DNA of 64,000 nt, taken from Methyloversatilis universalis (GTDB taxonomy: Bacteria; Pseudomonadota; Gammaproteobacteria; Methylococcales; Methylococcaceae). The translations under genes were made by a program, and so were the position numbers. Each line of letters starts with the position of its first letter. Within the stretch, counting starts at the first letter, position 1. The stretch spans positions 1-64,000 of the forward strand of contig DYIL01000004.1 of assembly GCA_020723665.1 (NCBI GenBank), in the 5' to 3' direction. The notes below the pieces were generated by a model, which did no database searches, had not been told where the DNA came from, and saw nothing but the letters and a program-made list of their open reading frames with translations. Shown here piece by piece: positions 44,472-53,406 of the stretch.

Positions 44472-45539
44472 ATGAATGCACTTAAAAACGATTGTCTTAT
44501 CCGTGCACTGTTGAAACAGCCCGCCGAAAGAACCCCAGTTTGGATGATGCGTCAAGCGGGCCGCTATCTGCCAGAGTATCGTCGTGTCCGGGAGCGGGCA
44601 GGTAGTTTTATGACACTTTGCAGTACGCCCGAACTGGCTTGCGAGGTCACGTTGCAGCCTCTTGCACGCTTTCGTCTGGATGCCGCCATACTCTTTTCCG
44701 ATATTCTGACGGTACCGGATGCTATGGGCTTGGGTTTGGAGTTCGTCGAAGGCGAGGGTCCCTGTTTTAGAAATCCGATTCGCAGTGCAGCCGATGTGCG
44801 CCGGTTGTCGGTACCCGATCCGGAATCGGATTTGCGCTATGTCATGGATGCCGTTCGCCTGATTCTGCAAAATCTGGCCGGAAGCGTTCCGCTCATCGGA
44901 TTTTCGGGCAGCCCCTGGACTTTGGCCACTTACATGGTCGAGGGCGGCGGCGGGCAAGAGTTTCGCAGGGTCAAGGGATTGATGTACGAGCAACCCGCCG
45001 TTCTCCACGAACTCCTTGATAAGTTGGCCGATGCGGTAGCGCTTTATCTCAATGCCCAGATCGCCGCGGGCGTCGATGTGGTAATGGTGTTCGACACCTG
45101 GGGCGGGATTTTGCCGGCGGCGCATTACGAAGAGTTTTCCCTGGCTTATGCGAAACGCGTGCTCGATATGCTGAACCGGCATTACGGCGAAAAAACCATT
45201 CCGACGATCTTCTTTACCAAGGGTGGCGGGCAGTGGCTGGAAGCCATGGCGGAAACGGGCTTCGACGCCTTGGGTCTGGACTGGACGACACCCATCGGAG
45301 AGGCGCGCCGGCGACTGGGACACAAGGTCGCGCTGCAAGGCAATTTGGATCCCATGGCTTTATGCGCACCGATCGAAACGATCCGCACCGAAGTGAAGCG
45401 AATTTTGGAGCAGTATGGTCATGGGGACGGGCATGTGTTCAACCTAGGGCACGGCATACCGCCCGATGTCGATCCCGAGCACGCCAAGGCCATGATCGAT
45501 GCCGTGCACGAATTCAGTCCCGCATTTCACGGACCCTGA
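44472..45539 (+). CDS. hemE: Uroporphyrinogen decarboxylase
   Basis: About 355 residues. It removes the four acetate carboxyls of uroporphyrinogen III to give coproporphyrinogen III in haem synthesis. The signature [16 protein letters not shown] carries the catalytic Arg residues, and [12 protein letters not shown] the conserved Asp; [18 protein letters not shown] and the C-terminal [14 protein letters not shown] are also typical. ATG at 44472 is the likely start; an in-frame TTG lies 12 bases earlier. The stop overlaps the NUDIX gene start (TGATGATG). Confidence 0.97.
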   Translation: MNALKNDCLIRALLKQPAERTPVWMMRQAGRYLPEYRRVRERAGSFMTLCSTPELACEVTLQPLARFRLDAAILFSDILTVPDAMGLGLEFVEGEGPCFRNPIRSAADVRRLSVPDPESDLRYVMDAVRLILQNLAGSVPLIGFSGSPWTLATYMVEGGGGQEFRRVKGLMYEQPAVLHELLDKLADAVALYLNAQIAAGVDVVMVFDTWGGILPAAHYEEFSLAYAKRVLDMLNRHYGEKTIPTIFFTKGGGQWLEAMAETGFDALGLDWTTPIGEARRRLGHKVALQGNLDPMALCAPIETIRTEVKRILEQYGHGDGHVFNLGHGIPPDVDPEHAKAMIDAVHEFSPAFHGP

Positions 45540-45541
45540 TG

Positions 45542-46105
45542 ATGTCTGAACTCAATCCTTGGAAATTGATTCGCCGCCGGGAGGTTTACGAGAACCCGTG
45601 GATCCGCCTGGATGAAGACGAGGTGATCAATCCGTCCGGCGGTTTGAGTATCTACGGCAGAATCCATTTCAAGAGTCAGGCTATCGGCATCATACCGATA
45701 GACGCCGAAGGCAATACCTGGTTAGTCGGCCAATACCGCTACGTTCCCGATGCCTATTTTTGGGAAATCCCCATGGGCGGCTCTCCTGAAGGTGAAGATA
45801 TTCTCGAGACCGCAAAGCGCGAGCTCAAGGAAGAAACCGGTTTGACGGCCAAGGATTGGACGCTTTTCATGCACTTGCATACCACGAACTCGGTCACCGA
45901 CGAGGAAGGTTATGTGTTCCTTGCGGAAGGCCTGGTGGAGGGCGACCCGGAGTTCGAAGAAACCGAGGCCATTACCATCAAGAAGCTGCCTTTGACGGAA
46001 GCGGTGCGCATGGTGATGGATGGCGAAATCACCGACTCGATCAGCGCCGCCGGCCTGTTAAAACTCGCCTACATCAGAAATTTGTTTTTGCCCGCCTACC
46101 GTTAG
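45542..46105 (+). CDS. NUDIX hydrolase, ADP-ribose pyrophosphatase-like
   Basis: A 187-residue NUDIX protein. The catalytic box is visible as a Gly before EDILETAKRELKEETGL (REL-EE-G signature). The N-terminal strand region (NPWKLIRRREVYENPWIRLD) and QYRYVPDAYFWEIPMGG resemble ADP-ribose/sugar-nucleotide pyrophosphatases. Exact substrate unknown. It starts at ATG 45542, or at the adjacent ATG 45539 that overlaps the hemE stop, so it is probably co-transcribed with hemE. Confidence 0.88.
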   Translation: MSELNPWKLIRRREVYENPWIRLDEDEVINPSGGLSIYGRIHFKSQAIGIIPIDAEGNTWLVGQYRYVPDAYFWEIPMGGSPEGEDILETAKRELKEETGLTAKDWTLFMHLHTTNSVTDEEGYVFLAEGLVEGDPEFEETEAITIKKLPLTEAVRMVMDGEITDSISAAGLLKLAYIRNLFLPAYR

Positions 46106-46430
46106 CTAACCGCCTGCCGATCAGCAGACCGCCGATCCACTGGCGGGTTGCTCTGCGGAAATGGTCTGGGTTTTGCCTGCATAATCGATAAGAGGCATCA
46201 GATTGGATCGAATGGGCGTGAAAAACCTCGAGGCGATGATGGCGGCAAGAACCGCGGCCTCGTCATCGACATTTAATTGTTGGCTCGTTTTTCTCCCAAT
46301 GGATCGGAGATGTAGCCTTTCCGGCAATTGCTATACTCGGGGAGAATTTTTACGATCGGCTTGCGACATCACCCGCGCAGATTGGTCATTTTGTTAGGTA
46401 GATCTTCACTCTTGGGAGAGGCTAGACATC
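46106..46430. other. Intergenic region upstream of the unknown gene pair
   Basis: About 325 bases without a credible gene. A TATACT hexamer at 46332-46337 could be a -10 element for the downstream pair, but no good -35 is 16-18 bases upstream. Nothing else is recognised. Confidence 0.45.
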
Positions 46431-47066
46431 ATGATGGCGCCTGAGAACCTCGACGCGAACTTGATTACGGATGTAAACGTCCAGGAATATTTCAGGGAAT
46501 CGGTTACGGCGGCTTTATCGAATCAGAAAGTCGACGCCGGAGAGGATACCGTCTACTACATCGTCAATTTACTTGCCTATTTCACCCAGGCGGACAAACT
46601 GTTTTCCCATACCGCCGAGGGGGTGACGTTGCAGCCGCTGGCCCTGATCTACGCCGATGCGTTGGAAGCGGCAAGCTTGGAAGAACGGCATCAAATTCTG
46701 CGCCGGCTTGGAGACGTGGCGCTGCTGATATCGGGTCTGTTTTCTTCCAGTCTCAATCGTAAGCTCGTCGACGTCGACTATTATATCGCGATGGGAGGCA
46801 CCGCGTATGGCTATCTATGCGACCTGAACCGCGGTACCGTAAGAGGCAAAGCGCTCTGTGCGATTTTCGGCGAGCTTTCCGAGAAATTTCAGTTGTTCGT
46901 GGACGTCCTTTCGGAGGTCGGCGAAAGATCCTCGATGGGTTCGTGCACCGATATCATGCGGCTTTACGAGATTTGGCTCCGAACCGGCAGCAAGCGTGCG
47001 GCCGAGAAATTGAGGAAACTGGGCATAGAACCGGCCCACGGCTCGATCAGCCGCCGGCACAACTGA
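46431..47066 (+). CDS. Unknown conserved protein, first of a pair
   Basis: A 211-residue soluble, mostly helical protein, not recognised. Features are an acidic N-terminus, VYYIVNLLAYFTQADKLF, a central stretch rich in Ala/Leu (LALIYADALEAASLEERHQI), and DVDYYIAMGGTAYGYLCDL, followed by a basic C-terminal segment (RTGSKRAAEKLRKLGIEP). No signal peptide or membrane helix. GGGAGAGG precedes ATG at about ten bases. It ends 16 bases before the next gene, which is also unknown, so the two probably act together. The sequence looks like a genuine gammaproteobacterial protein family and its codon use is normal for the window. Confidence 0.75.
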   Translation: MMAPENLDANLITDVNVQEYFRESVTAALSNQKVDAGEDTVYYIVNLLAYFTQADKLFSHTAEGVTLQPLALIYADALEAASLEERHQILRRLGDVALLISGLFSSSLNRKLVDVDYYIAMGGTAYGYLCDLNRGTVRGKALCAIFGELSEKFQLFVDVLSEVGERSSMGSCTDIMRLYEIWLRTGSKRAAEKLRKLGIEPAHGSISRRHN

Positions 47067-47082
47067 AGAAGGAGGCGCTTGT

Positions 47083-47736
47083 ATGCGCCTGAACGCTCTA
47101 CAGAAGCTGCTGGAGCGTATCTACCGCGTCGAGGTGGATCTCGACGTGGAAGATTTCCTGATTACCGACCCGGAACTTGCCAGACAGCTTGATACCAGTA
47201 TCCATCCCCGCGAGAGCAAAGAGAAGCTCTTGGTCTCGCAGCAAGACGACCATCTGGACCTCGCCCTGTTTCTGGATGCCTCGGTAATGACTCGGCTATC
47301 CGATGATGATCCTCTGGTCAGTCTTCATGCCGAGAATTTCGTCGATTTTCTCTTGGCTGTGGAAGGCGTCAGCCACTTCCTTTATCTCATTTGGAACGCC
47401 GGCGTCGAGCGGGGCGTGACCTTGTTGGAGCTGGAGATGCAGGCCGAGGTCGACAAATTCGTAACGGCCACGTCGCTTTGGAAGCGTCAGGGTAGGAATC
47501 TCGTATCCTCAGAGCTTCGGTATTGTTTGTTCGAAGCGCCGGCTTACGATGCGGCATTGGATCGGGTCCAGCGCCAGCGCTACGAAGACGCCAACCACTA
47601 TGCAGGCAAGTATTGCCTTCGATTGGAGAATCGGTATCTGAAGAAGGCGAGGTCCGGCGAGATGATGGAAGAGCTCCGCCGGTTCTATCGGCTTACGCAA
47701 GGTGAAAAGATCCGGCTGATCGATTCGGCCGCTTGA
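47083..47736 (+). CDS. Unknown conserved protein, second of a pair
   Basis: A 217-residue soluble protein, not recognised. It is acidic at the N-terminus (VEVDLDVEDFLITDPELARQ) and has LDLALFLDASVMTRLSDDDP, the aromatic NFVDFLLAVEGVSHFLYLIW segment, and a basic C-terminus (RLENRYLKKARSGEM). A strong ribosome site AAGGAGG lies seven bases before ATG. The 16-base spacing to the preceding gene implies an operon. It is the last intact gene before the mobile-element debris, so it is chromosomal core rather than island cargo, by position. Confidence 0.75.
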   Translation: MRLNALQKLLERIYRVEVDLDVEDFLITDPELARQLDTSIHPRESKEKLLVSQQDDHLDLALFLDASVMTRLSDDDPLVSLHAENFVDFLLAVEGVSHFLYLIWNAGVERGVTLLELEMQAEVDKFVTATSLWKRQGRNLVSSELRYCLFEAPAYDAALDRVQRQRYEDANHYAGKYCLRLENRYLKKARSGEMMEELRRFYRLTQGEKIRLIDSAA

Positions 47737-47751
47737 TCGGCCAATCGAGTA

Positions 47752-47815
47752 GGAGGCGGGGTCGCCCCCGTCGCCCTCTCACACCACCGGACGTGCGGAT
47801 CACGTATCCGGCGCT
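47752..47815 (-). mobile_element. Group II intron-like 3' segment (tentative)
   Basis: Read on the minus strand, the stretch CGCCGGATACGTGATCCGCA continues through GTCCGGTGGTGTGAGAGGG. This resembles the conserved segment found after reverse-transcriptase genes near the 3' end of bacterial group II introns (...CCGGATG/AC...GTCCGGTGGTGTGAGAGGG). No reverse transcriptase is present. It would be a short fragment marking the island's left side. Confidence 0.4.
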
Positions 47816-48027
47816 TTCCGCCTTCCCGTTTCCGGGTTGAGCTTACGTCCCAAGGACCATACGTCCGTTGGCCTATGGACGCTGCGACCGCCCGCGGAAC
47901 TTCCGGCCCCTGCTGCTTTGTCGCCGACTCCCTTTCCGGACGACCGTCCAGACCGGACGGAGAGACAGCCACCTTTCCGCTTTCGGCAGATTCCGCCTTT
48001 CGCCGCTTGGTCAGTGCCGTGACTTAA

Positions 48028-48115
48028 AGCCTATCCCAATAGGCCGTTCGCCCTGAGCCCTTCGACTTGGCTCAGGACAGGCTTGTCGAAGGGTTTCTAA
48101 AGCCTGGGATAGGCT
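48028..48115. repeat. Nested inverted repeat enclosing REP-like units
   Basis: AGCCTATCCCA (48028-48038) and TGGGATAGGCT (48105-48115) are perfect inverted repeats. Between them lie two copies of a CCCTGAGCC/TTCGA and CTCAGGACAGGC...TCGAAGGG unit. The same unit occurs singly at 14208, 31820 and 53473. Confidence 0.65.
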
Positions 48116-48259
48116 CTCAAGGCCTCTGCCGACTCCCGCCAGCCCCTCCCGACACCTCACGATGGCGGTAGCCCACGGCAGGCTGACGGGCCTCCCGAGG
48201 TCATGCGCGTGACCTTCAGGCTTATCCCCCGAGTAATGGTCAAATGTTGTGTACGAGGG

Positions 48260-48770
48260 TTCGGGCGGCGACTTTCTCCACGTCTTCCTGAACGCCATCC
48301 TTGAACACGACTCCCTCAATGACCTGAGCCAGCCGCGGAACCCCATTCAGTTTCCGCCAGTGCCTCCTGAAAATCCCCGGTCGAGATCCCTTTCAAGTAC
48401 AACCACGGCAACAACGCCTCAAGACTCTGGGTTCGCCGCCTGCCTGCCGGCAGGCAGGCAGGTACGGCGGCAAAATCGCCGAGGTCAACCGAATCGTCTT
48501 CGCTCGATCTCGCACCCACGGCACCTTGACCTCGACGGGGCCTACACCGGTCTGGATGGATCGCGTCGGCAGATGACCATTCCGCACCACCCGCTGGCGC
48601 CCGTCCGCCGTCTTCTCGTCCTCGAATCGCTCCAGAAAGGCCGCTACCTCGGCCTCGATCGCCGCCGCCAGCATCCGCTGGGCACCTTCCCGTAACAACT
48701 CCGTCAAGGCATCCGCCACCGGTGCCGGTGCCCCTGGATTCTTCAGCACAGTGAGCTTATCTTCACGCAT
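48260..48770 (-). pseudogene. IS256-family transposase fragment, disrupted
   Basis: From ATG 48770 the frame reads MREDKLTVLKNPGAPAPVAD, then DALTELLREGAQRMLAAAIE, EVAAFLERFEDEKTADGRQR and VGPVEVKVPWVRDRAK, the N-terminal domain of an IS256 (mutator-like) transposase. At ILPPYL the coding is interrupted by the palindrome CCTGCCTGCCGGCAGGCAGG (48439-48458) plus about four bases, and SLEALLPWLYLKGISTGDFQ continues in another frame. The DDE catalytic region is absent. Inactive. Confidence 0.85.
48439..48458. repeat. Perfect 20-bp palindrome inserted in transposase gene
   Basis: CCTGCCTGCC followed by GGCAGGCAGG. Comparison with the expected IS256 protein (ILPPYL...RTxSLEALLPWLYLKG) shows that this palindrome and a few adjacent bases are extra, and that they shift the frame. 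It resembles a small palindromic unit seen scattered in various environmental bacterial genomes. Confidence 0.7.
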
Positions 48771-48966
48771 GGCGTATTCGCTCCTCTCGTAGGAATGGAT
48801 GACCTCGAAGACCATCCAGAATACGCCGCCTACCGCAAGCCCTCATCCACAACTTTCGAGCATAACTCCGAAACCCGCTGTTAAACGCGACACAATAATA
48901 AACACTCGAACTTGGAGTGTTTAACAAAGGGGCTTAGGCAATCCATTGCGCACGACCGAATCGCGG

Positions 48967-49086
48967 TTCAAGTGTGTTGTGTGCGGCCACAAGGCACGCG
49001 CCGATGTGATGCTGGTAAGGCATGCCGGTCGTCGCTTGAGAGGGGGAGTCCCTACCTGCATCTTGGCACAAGCAGGGATGCCCTAA
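48967..49086 (+). pseudogene. C-terminal zinc-ribbon scrap of an OrfB/TnpB transposase
   Basis: The frame FKCVVCGHKARADVMLVRHA ends at a TAA at 49084-49086. It matches the end of IS605-family OrfB/TnpB proteins (...FRCVxCGHxAxADVNAAxNI), including the second CxxC pair of the zinc ribbon and the Asp of the RuvC-III-like ADVNA motif. There is no upstream body, so it is a remnant about 40 codons long. No omega-RNA feature could be assigned. Confidence 0.65.
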
Positions 49087-49189
49087 TAAAACAGAAACCC
49101 GCCGAATTGCCGATGGCTTTCCGGATTCAGCCGCGCGGGTGATATCGCGCCGTGTTCTTCTTTTATCGCCCAAACACTTTTGTGTTCAT

Positions 49190-50227
49190 CCTTTCCAGCA
49201 CGCCGGCCACATACTGCTCCGAAAGGTGGGCATATCGCTTCGCCATACTGCAAGGTTTTGTGTCCATGCACGGCCGCGATTTCTCCAGGCGTAGCGCCGT
49301 TCATTGCGAGATAGGAAGCGCGTGTGCCGTAGGTCGTGAAAGTGAAAGTCTTCGATTTCGGACCGCTTCAAGGCGCTGAACCAAGCTTCGTTGAAATTGA
49401 CCGGCTTCGTCGGCTTCTTGCCCGGAAACACCAAAGTACAGCCTAAGCGACGCACTTTCGGCCATTCCGTCATGACTTTTTTGGCATGACCCACGAGCGG
49501 AACCGGGCGAGTGTCGCCATTCTTGGTGTCCCGCAGCACGATCATGCCGCGTTTCAGATCCACGTCAGACCAGGTTAGCCCCAGGATTTCGCCTTTTTTT
49601 ATGCCGGTGGCCAGAGCCACGATTGCGATAGGGTAGAGCGCCTTGGTTCGGCTTTCTTGGCAAGCGGCGAGTAAGGCTTCGCGTTCCTCGTCGGACAGGA
49701 ACCGTACCCGGCCTTTCGATTCCTCGCGCCGGCTGACGCCTTCGAACGGAGATCGCTCAAGCCAGTGCCATTCCTTGACGGTGACTTTGAAAACGCCGGA
49801 CATGGCCGCGAAATAGCGGTTTACCGTTCCGCCGTTGAAGCGTTGCCCGTACCGGTTGACGCGATTGGATAGACGGGATTTGCAGTCCGCAATGACGGCC
49901 GGGGTGACCTCGGCAATGTGAAAATCGCCGATCTCTCCGCCACCAGGCAAGCTGCTGTTCGACTAGCCAGGCCGATTTGTTTTTCGGCTTGATTGGCAGG
50001 ACTTCTTTCAGGTAGCGGTCGACCATATCCGACACAGTGCGCCGCCGAGCTTGAGTGGTCGGAACGCACCGTCCGAGTCGGATATCCGACTCGATTTGTC
50101 GAGCCCAGCGATTCGCGTCGGTTTTGCGCTCGAAGCTGGCAGTTTGGGATGGGTGCCCTTTGATGCGGACTTTTACCCGATAGGAGATCGAGCCGTCTTT
50201 GCCGACTCGCTTTTCGATGGTCGCCAT
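49190..50227 (-). pseudogene. Frameshifted tyrosine integrase at tRNA-Leu
   Basis: The gene starts at ATG 50227 (AAGGTGAC upstream) with MATIEKRVGKDGSISYRVKV, an AP2-like arm, and KTDANRWARQIESDIRLG. Near 49955 the frame changes: EIGDFHIAEVTPAVIADCKS continues the core-binding domain and RFLSDEEREALLAACQESRT begins the catalytic domain with ATGIKKGEILGLTWSDVDL (note Lys where Arg-like MR/AR is usual) and HFHDLRHT. A second frame change near 49335 separates this from MNGATPGEIAAVHGHKTLQY. At least two frameshifts make it inactive. It runs away from the 3' end of tRNA-Leu, the usual layout of an element integrated there. Confidence 0.87.
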
Positions 50228-50322
50228 GGTGTCACCTTTTGCTTAGTGTCCCAAAACTGTCCCATCGCTGTTTTTCGCTGGTCCAATGTCCCTTGACTGC
50301 CCTTGTAAGTCCTTGTTTTAGT

Positions 50323-50409
50323 TGGTGCCGAGGGCGAGAATCGAACTCGCACTTGGTTTCCCAAACCAGATTTTGAGTCTGGCGCGTCTACCAGTTCCGC
50401 CACCTCGGC
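50323..50409 (-). tRNA. tRNA-Leu(CAA)
   Basis: An 87-base tRNA on the minus strand. The 5' end GCCGAGG pairs with CCTCGGC, with discriminator A and encoded CCA (50323-50325). The anticodon loop CTCAAAA, framed by CAGA/TCTG, gives anticodon CAA (UUG codons). The long variable arm is class II, and the T arm is GCGAGTTCGATTCTCGC. The decayed integrase starts 95 bases beyond its 3' end. Confidence 0.96.
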
Positions 50410-50491
50410 GCGAAAACAGGCGCATTATAAAGAAACTTCTCTTGAAAAACCACATACTGCGCTTTTTGTTTCCGCTTGATACCATCAACCG

Positions 50492-51520
50492 ATGCGCAAG
50501 AGTGATTTCTTTTTTGAACTTCCCGAAGAATTGATCGCCCAGCATCCTCTGCCCGAGCGGAGCGCAGCTCGATTGTTGTGTTTGGACGGAACGACCGGCG
50601 AAATTGACGATCGTATGTTTATCCAGTTGCCGGAGTTGCTCCATCCGGGAGATCTCTTGGTGTTCAACGACACTAAAGTGATGCCGGCTCGCTTGTTCGG
50701 CCGCAAAGCGTCGGGCGGGCGAGCGGAGATCTTAGTGGAACGAGTGCTCGATCCAGCTACGGTGCTGGCGCACGTGCGTGCGAGCAAGGCTCCGAAAGCG
50801 GGAATCGAAATTTTTTTGGATGGTGGTTTTCGATGCTCGGTTCAAGGGCGGCAAGACGACCTGTTCGTGTTGGCGATTCTGGACGGTCGGACTGTCGATG
50901 AAGTTTTGAACGCGGTGGGGCATATTCCTCTGCCACCCTATATCGACCGTCCGGATTCGGTACTCGATCGGGAGCGTTATCAGACGGTGTACGCGAAGGA
51001 ATCCGGTGCCGTCGCGGCGCCCACCGCCGGCTTGCATTTCGATGAAGCGATCTTGGCACGGCTGGCGGCGAAAGGCGTCGAGCGGGCTTTCATAACGCTG
51101 CACGTGGGGAGCGGAACGTTTCAACCCTTGCGTGTGGACGACCTCGATCAGCACGTCATGCATTCGGAGCGTTGTGAGGTCGGCTCTGAAGCGGTGGAAA
51201 AAGTCGATGAGGTTCGACAGCGCGGGGGGAGGGTGATCGCCGTCGGAACGACCGTGGTGCGGGCTCTGGAATCGGCTTCTTCCGGAGGGGCGCTCGTGCC
51301 ATACAAAGGCGAAACCAATCTGTTCATTCGTCCAGGGTTCCGTTTTCGCTGCGTCGACGCCATGGTCACCAATTTTCATCTTCCGGAGTCCACTCTGTTA
51401 ACCCTGGTATGTGCCTTCGCCGGTCATTCGGAGGTCTTAGCGGCGTATCGGCACGCGGTGGCGCGCCAGTACCGGTTTTTCAGTTACGGCGACGCGATGT
51501 TTGTCACGCGCAAGCCGTAG
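50492..51520 (+). CDS. queA: S-adenosylmethionine:tRNA ribosyltransferase-isomerase
   Basis: A 342-residue QueA, which transfers and isomerises the ribose of SAM onto preQ1 at tRNA position 34 to give epoxyqueuosine. It starts [20 protein letters not shown] and has [15 protein letters not shown], the long [20 protein letters not shown] segment, [14 protein letters not shown], and [10 protein letters not shown], with [16 protein letters not shown] near the end. Full length. No tgt follows in this window. Confidence 0.96.
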   Translation: MRKSDFFFELPEELIAQHPLPERSAARLLCLDGTTGEIDDRMFIQLPELLHPGDLLVFNDTKVMPARLFGRKASGGRAEILVERVLDPATVLAHVRASKAPKAGIEIFLDGGFRCSVQGRQDDLFVLAILDGRTVDEVLNAVGHIPLPPYIDRPDSVLDRERYQTVYAKESGAVAAPTAGLHFDEAILARLAAKGVERAFITLHVGSGTFQPLRVDDLDQHVMHSERCEVGSEAVEKVDEVRQRGGRVIAVGTTVVRALESASSGGALVPYKGETNLFIRPGFRFRCVDAMVTNFHLPESTLLTLVCAFAGHSEVLAAYRHAVARQYRFFSYGDAMFVTRKP

Positions 51521-51566
51521 CGCTAGTCGATGGGATTCGGATCATCAATCTAAATGTGTAACCGGA

Positions 51567-52673
51567 ATGGTCGCCAAGACGTCCGATGTTCTTAAACTGT
51601 TCAGCCCCGGACGAATTTTGTTACCGATCGCGTTGGGATTGAGCATCGTCGGTTATACGCTATACGAGGAATGGATGAGGAGCGACCTACCCACCCGCGA
51701 GGTTCTGGACCGTTTCGCCTGGACCTCGCGCTCCATTCTATGGGTGGCCGTAGCCTTTCTAATGATGGTGCTACGCGATTTCGGCTATCTGTGGCAATTG
51801 CGGATACTGACCGACCGCAGACTGGAGTGGCGGACCTGCCTGGAAATCATTCTGCTTTGGGATTTCTTTGCCGCGGTTTCGCCGTCCATGGTCGGCGGAG
51901 CGGCCGTGGCGGTGTTCATGCTGGTGAAGGAACAGGTCAGCATCGGCCGAAGTACCGCAATCGTATTTACCACGGTCTTTCTCGACCAAGTGTTCTATAC
52001 CTCGCTTCCGTTCTTCGCCAGCTTGTTCATTCCGCAGTCCGACATTTTCGCGCCTTTGCACCACGTTCGGTCGGAACTGCTGGGGACTAGCATGATGGTC
52101 GGGTTCTGGGTAGCCTGGGGTGGGCTGGTCGTTTACTTGCTGCTGCTTATCGCGGCATTGTTCGTGGCCCCGCGCTGGATCAACGGATGGTTGACCCGGC
52201 TATTCATGTTGCGGATGCTCCGCGCGTGGCGCTCTCGGGGTTTGCACATGGTCAACGACCTGCTCACAGCCTCGCGCGACTTGCGGGATCGAAAATGGAG
52301 TTTCTGGTTTCAAGTTTGGCTGGCGACCTCGATCGCATGGATCGGCCGTTACCTGGTATTGAACTGCGTTCTTGCGGCCTTTTCGCCGATGCCCATGAAC
52401 GTGTTCGACCATCTGCTCGTCATCGGCCGCCAAGCGGTGTTATGGATCGTCATGGTGCTTTCGCCGACACCCGGCAGCGCCGGTGTCGCCGAGCTCGGAT
52501 TCTCCTGGCTGTTCGGCGATTTCGTCCCGGCCGGCATAGCTCTTGGCCTGGCGATTCTGTGGCGGTTAATCAGCTACTACCCTTACTTGATTATCGGCGT
52601 TCCGGTCATGACCCGCTGGGTCAGGCGCGTGTACGGCACCGATATCCGACAGCCGCGAATCGGTATCGATTGA
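51567..52673 (+). CDS. Lysylphosphatidylglycerol synthase TM-like membrane protein
   Basis: A 368-residue integral membrane protein of the YbhN/UPF0104 (LPG_synthase_TM) family with about seven to eight helices. Typical segments are WDFFAAVSPSMVGGAAVAVF in the middle and VLSPTPGSAGVAELGFSWLF near the end, carrying the Pro-Thr-Pro-Gly-Gly/Ser-like motif and the Glu conserved in this family. It has only the membrane half; no C-terminal lysyltransferase (DUF2156) domain is present. Related proteins are thought to move lipids or to be linked to lipid modification. Followed after three bases by the HIT gene. Confidence 0.85.
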   Translation: MVAKTSDVLKLFSPGRILLPIALGLSIVGYTLYEEWMRSDLPTREVLDRFAWTSRSILWVAVAFLMMVLRDFGYLWQLRILTDRRLEWRTCLEIILLWDFFAAVSPSMVGGAAVAVFMLVKEQVSIGRSTAIVFTTVFLDQVFYTSLPFFASLFIPQSDIFAPLHHVRSELLGTSMMVGFWVAWGGLVVYLLLLIAALFVAPRWINGWLTRLFMLRMLRAWRSRGLHMVNDLLTASRDLRDRKWSFWFQVWLATSIAWIGRYLVLNCVLAAFSPMPMNVFDHLLVIGRQAVLWIVMVLSPTPGSAGVAELGFSWLFGDFVPAGIALGLAILWRLISYYPYLIIGVPVMTRWVRRVYGTDIRQPRIGID

Positions 52674-52676
52674 GTC

Positions 52677-53099
52677 ATGTTCGAATTACACCCTCGCTTG
52701 TTGCAGGATTGCATCCCATTGGGCCGTTTCCCCTTGTGTCGGGTTTTGTTGATGAACGAAAGCCGGTACCCGTGGTTTATTCTGGTCCCTGAGCGCGAAC
52801 ATATCATCGAGATTCATCAGTTGACGGACGGGGATCAAGTTCGGCTCATCCGGGAGTCATCTCATTTCGCCCGCGTGCTCGCGGAACTGTTCCGTGCGGA
52901 CAAAATGAATGTCGCCGCGATCGGCAACCTGGTACCTCAACTCCATCTTCATCACGTGGTGCGCTATCGGAACGATCCGGCCTGGCCCGGCCCGGTCTGG
53001 GGACGTTTCGACCCTAAGCCTTATGGCGTGCGCGCCGTCATGGACGTCAAGCAAAAACTCAAGTCTTCGTCCTTACGCGATTTTTCTTTTTTCGATTAA
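52677..53099 (+). CDS. HIT-family (histidine triad) protein
   Basis: A 140-residue HIT-superfamily protein. The nucleotide-binding triad is in [12 protein letters not shown] (HxHxH variant), with the N-terminal [19 protein letters not shown]. Members hydrolyse or transfer nucleotidyl groups on small molecules; the substrate is unknown. It overlaps none of its neighbours but is only three bases from the membrane-protein stop and four from the next gene, so all three are probably one operon. Confidence 0.87.
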   Translation: MFELHPRLLQDCIPLGRFPLCRVLLMNESRYPWFILVPEREHIIEIHQLTDGDQVRLIRESSHFARVLAELFRADKMNVAAIGNLVPQLHLHHVVRYRNDPAWPGPVWGRFDPKPYGVRAVMDVKQKLKSSSLRDFSFFD

Positions 53100-53103
53100 G
53101 GCC

Positions 53104-53358
53104 ATGGAATGCCGGCCCGATTGCGGTGCGTGTTGTATCGCCATATCGATCTCCAGCCCGATTCCCGGAATGCCCGAAGGCAAGCCGGCAAGCGTTCGCT
53201 GCCTTCATCTGACCGATGATTGGCGCTGCGCCATTTTCGGGCAGGCATGCCGTCCCGCTTGCTGCGATGGCCTGCAACCGTCACGGGAGATGTGCGGCGA
53301 TAGCCGGGAAGAGGCTATGGTCTTTCTGACTTGGCTGGAAAACGTGACACGCCCGTAG
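53104..53358 (+). CDS. YkgJ-family Cys-cluster protein
   Basis: An 84-residue protein with nine Cys, starting [20 protein letters not shown]. The CxxCGACC start and the later [12 protein letters not shown] match the UPF0153/YkgJ Zn- or Fe-binding cysteine cluster family; function unknown. ATG at 53104 follows the HIT stop by four bases, with the likely ribosome site inside the HIT 3' end. Confidence 0.85.
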   Translation: MECRPDCGACCIAISISSPIPGMPEGKPASVRCLHLTDDWRCAIFGQACRPACCDGLQPSREMCGDSREEAMVFLTWLENVTRP

Positions 53359-53406
53359 CGGTGCGGTGAATCCGAACTCGCGTCGTTCGCGTCAGTCAAT
53401 ATTGAC

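Larger units (their letters stand above)
48231..48869 (-). mobile_element. Internally deleted IS256-family element
   Basis: About 640 bp bounded by imperfect inverted repeats: GAGTAATGGTCAAATGTTGT at 48231 and, inverted, GAGTTATGCTCGAAAGTTGT ending at 48869. These agree with IS256-family ends and match at about four of five positions. A full element is about 1.3 kb, so roughly half is missing, including the catalytic C-terminal part. The transposase fragment inside runs leftward and is listed separately. Confidence 0.8.

Noticed and set aside
44097..45338. 413-codon minus-strand frame opposite damX/hemE
   Set aside because: It lies on the antisense strand of hemE and damX; no recognisable domain or ribosome site.
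47083..47736. Unknown gene pair as island cargo
   Set aside because: Normal codon use, strong ribosome sites and location before the mobile debris favour a chromosomal origin.
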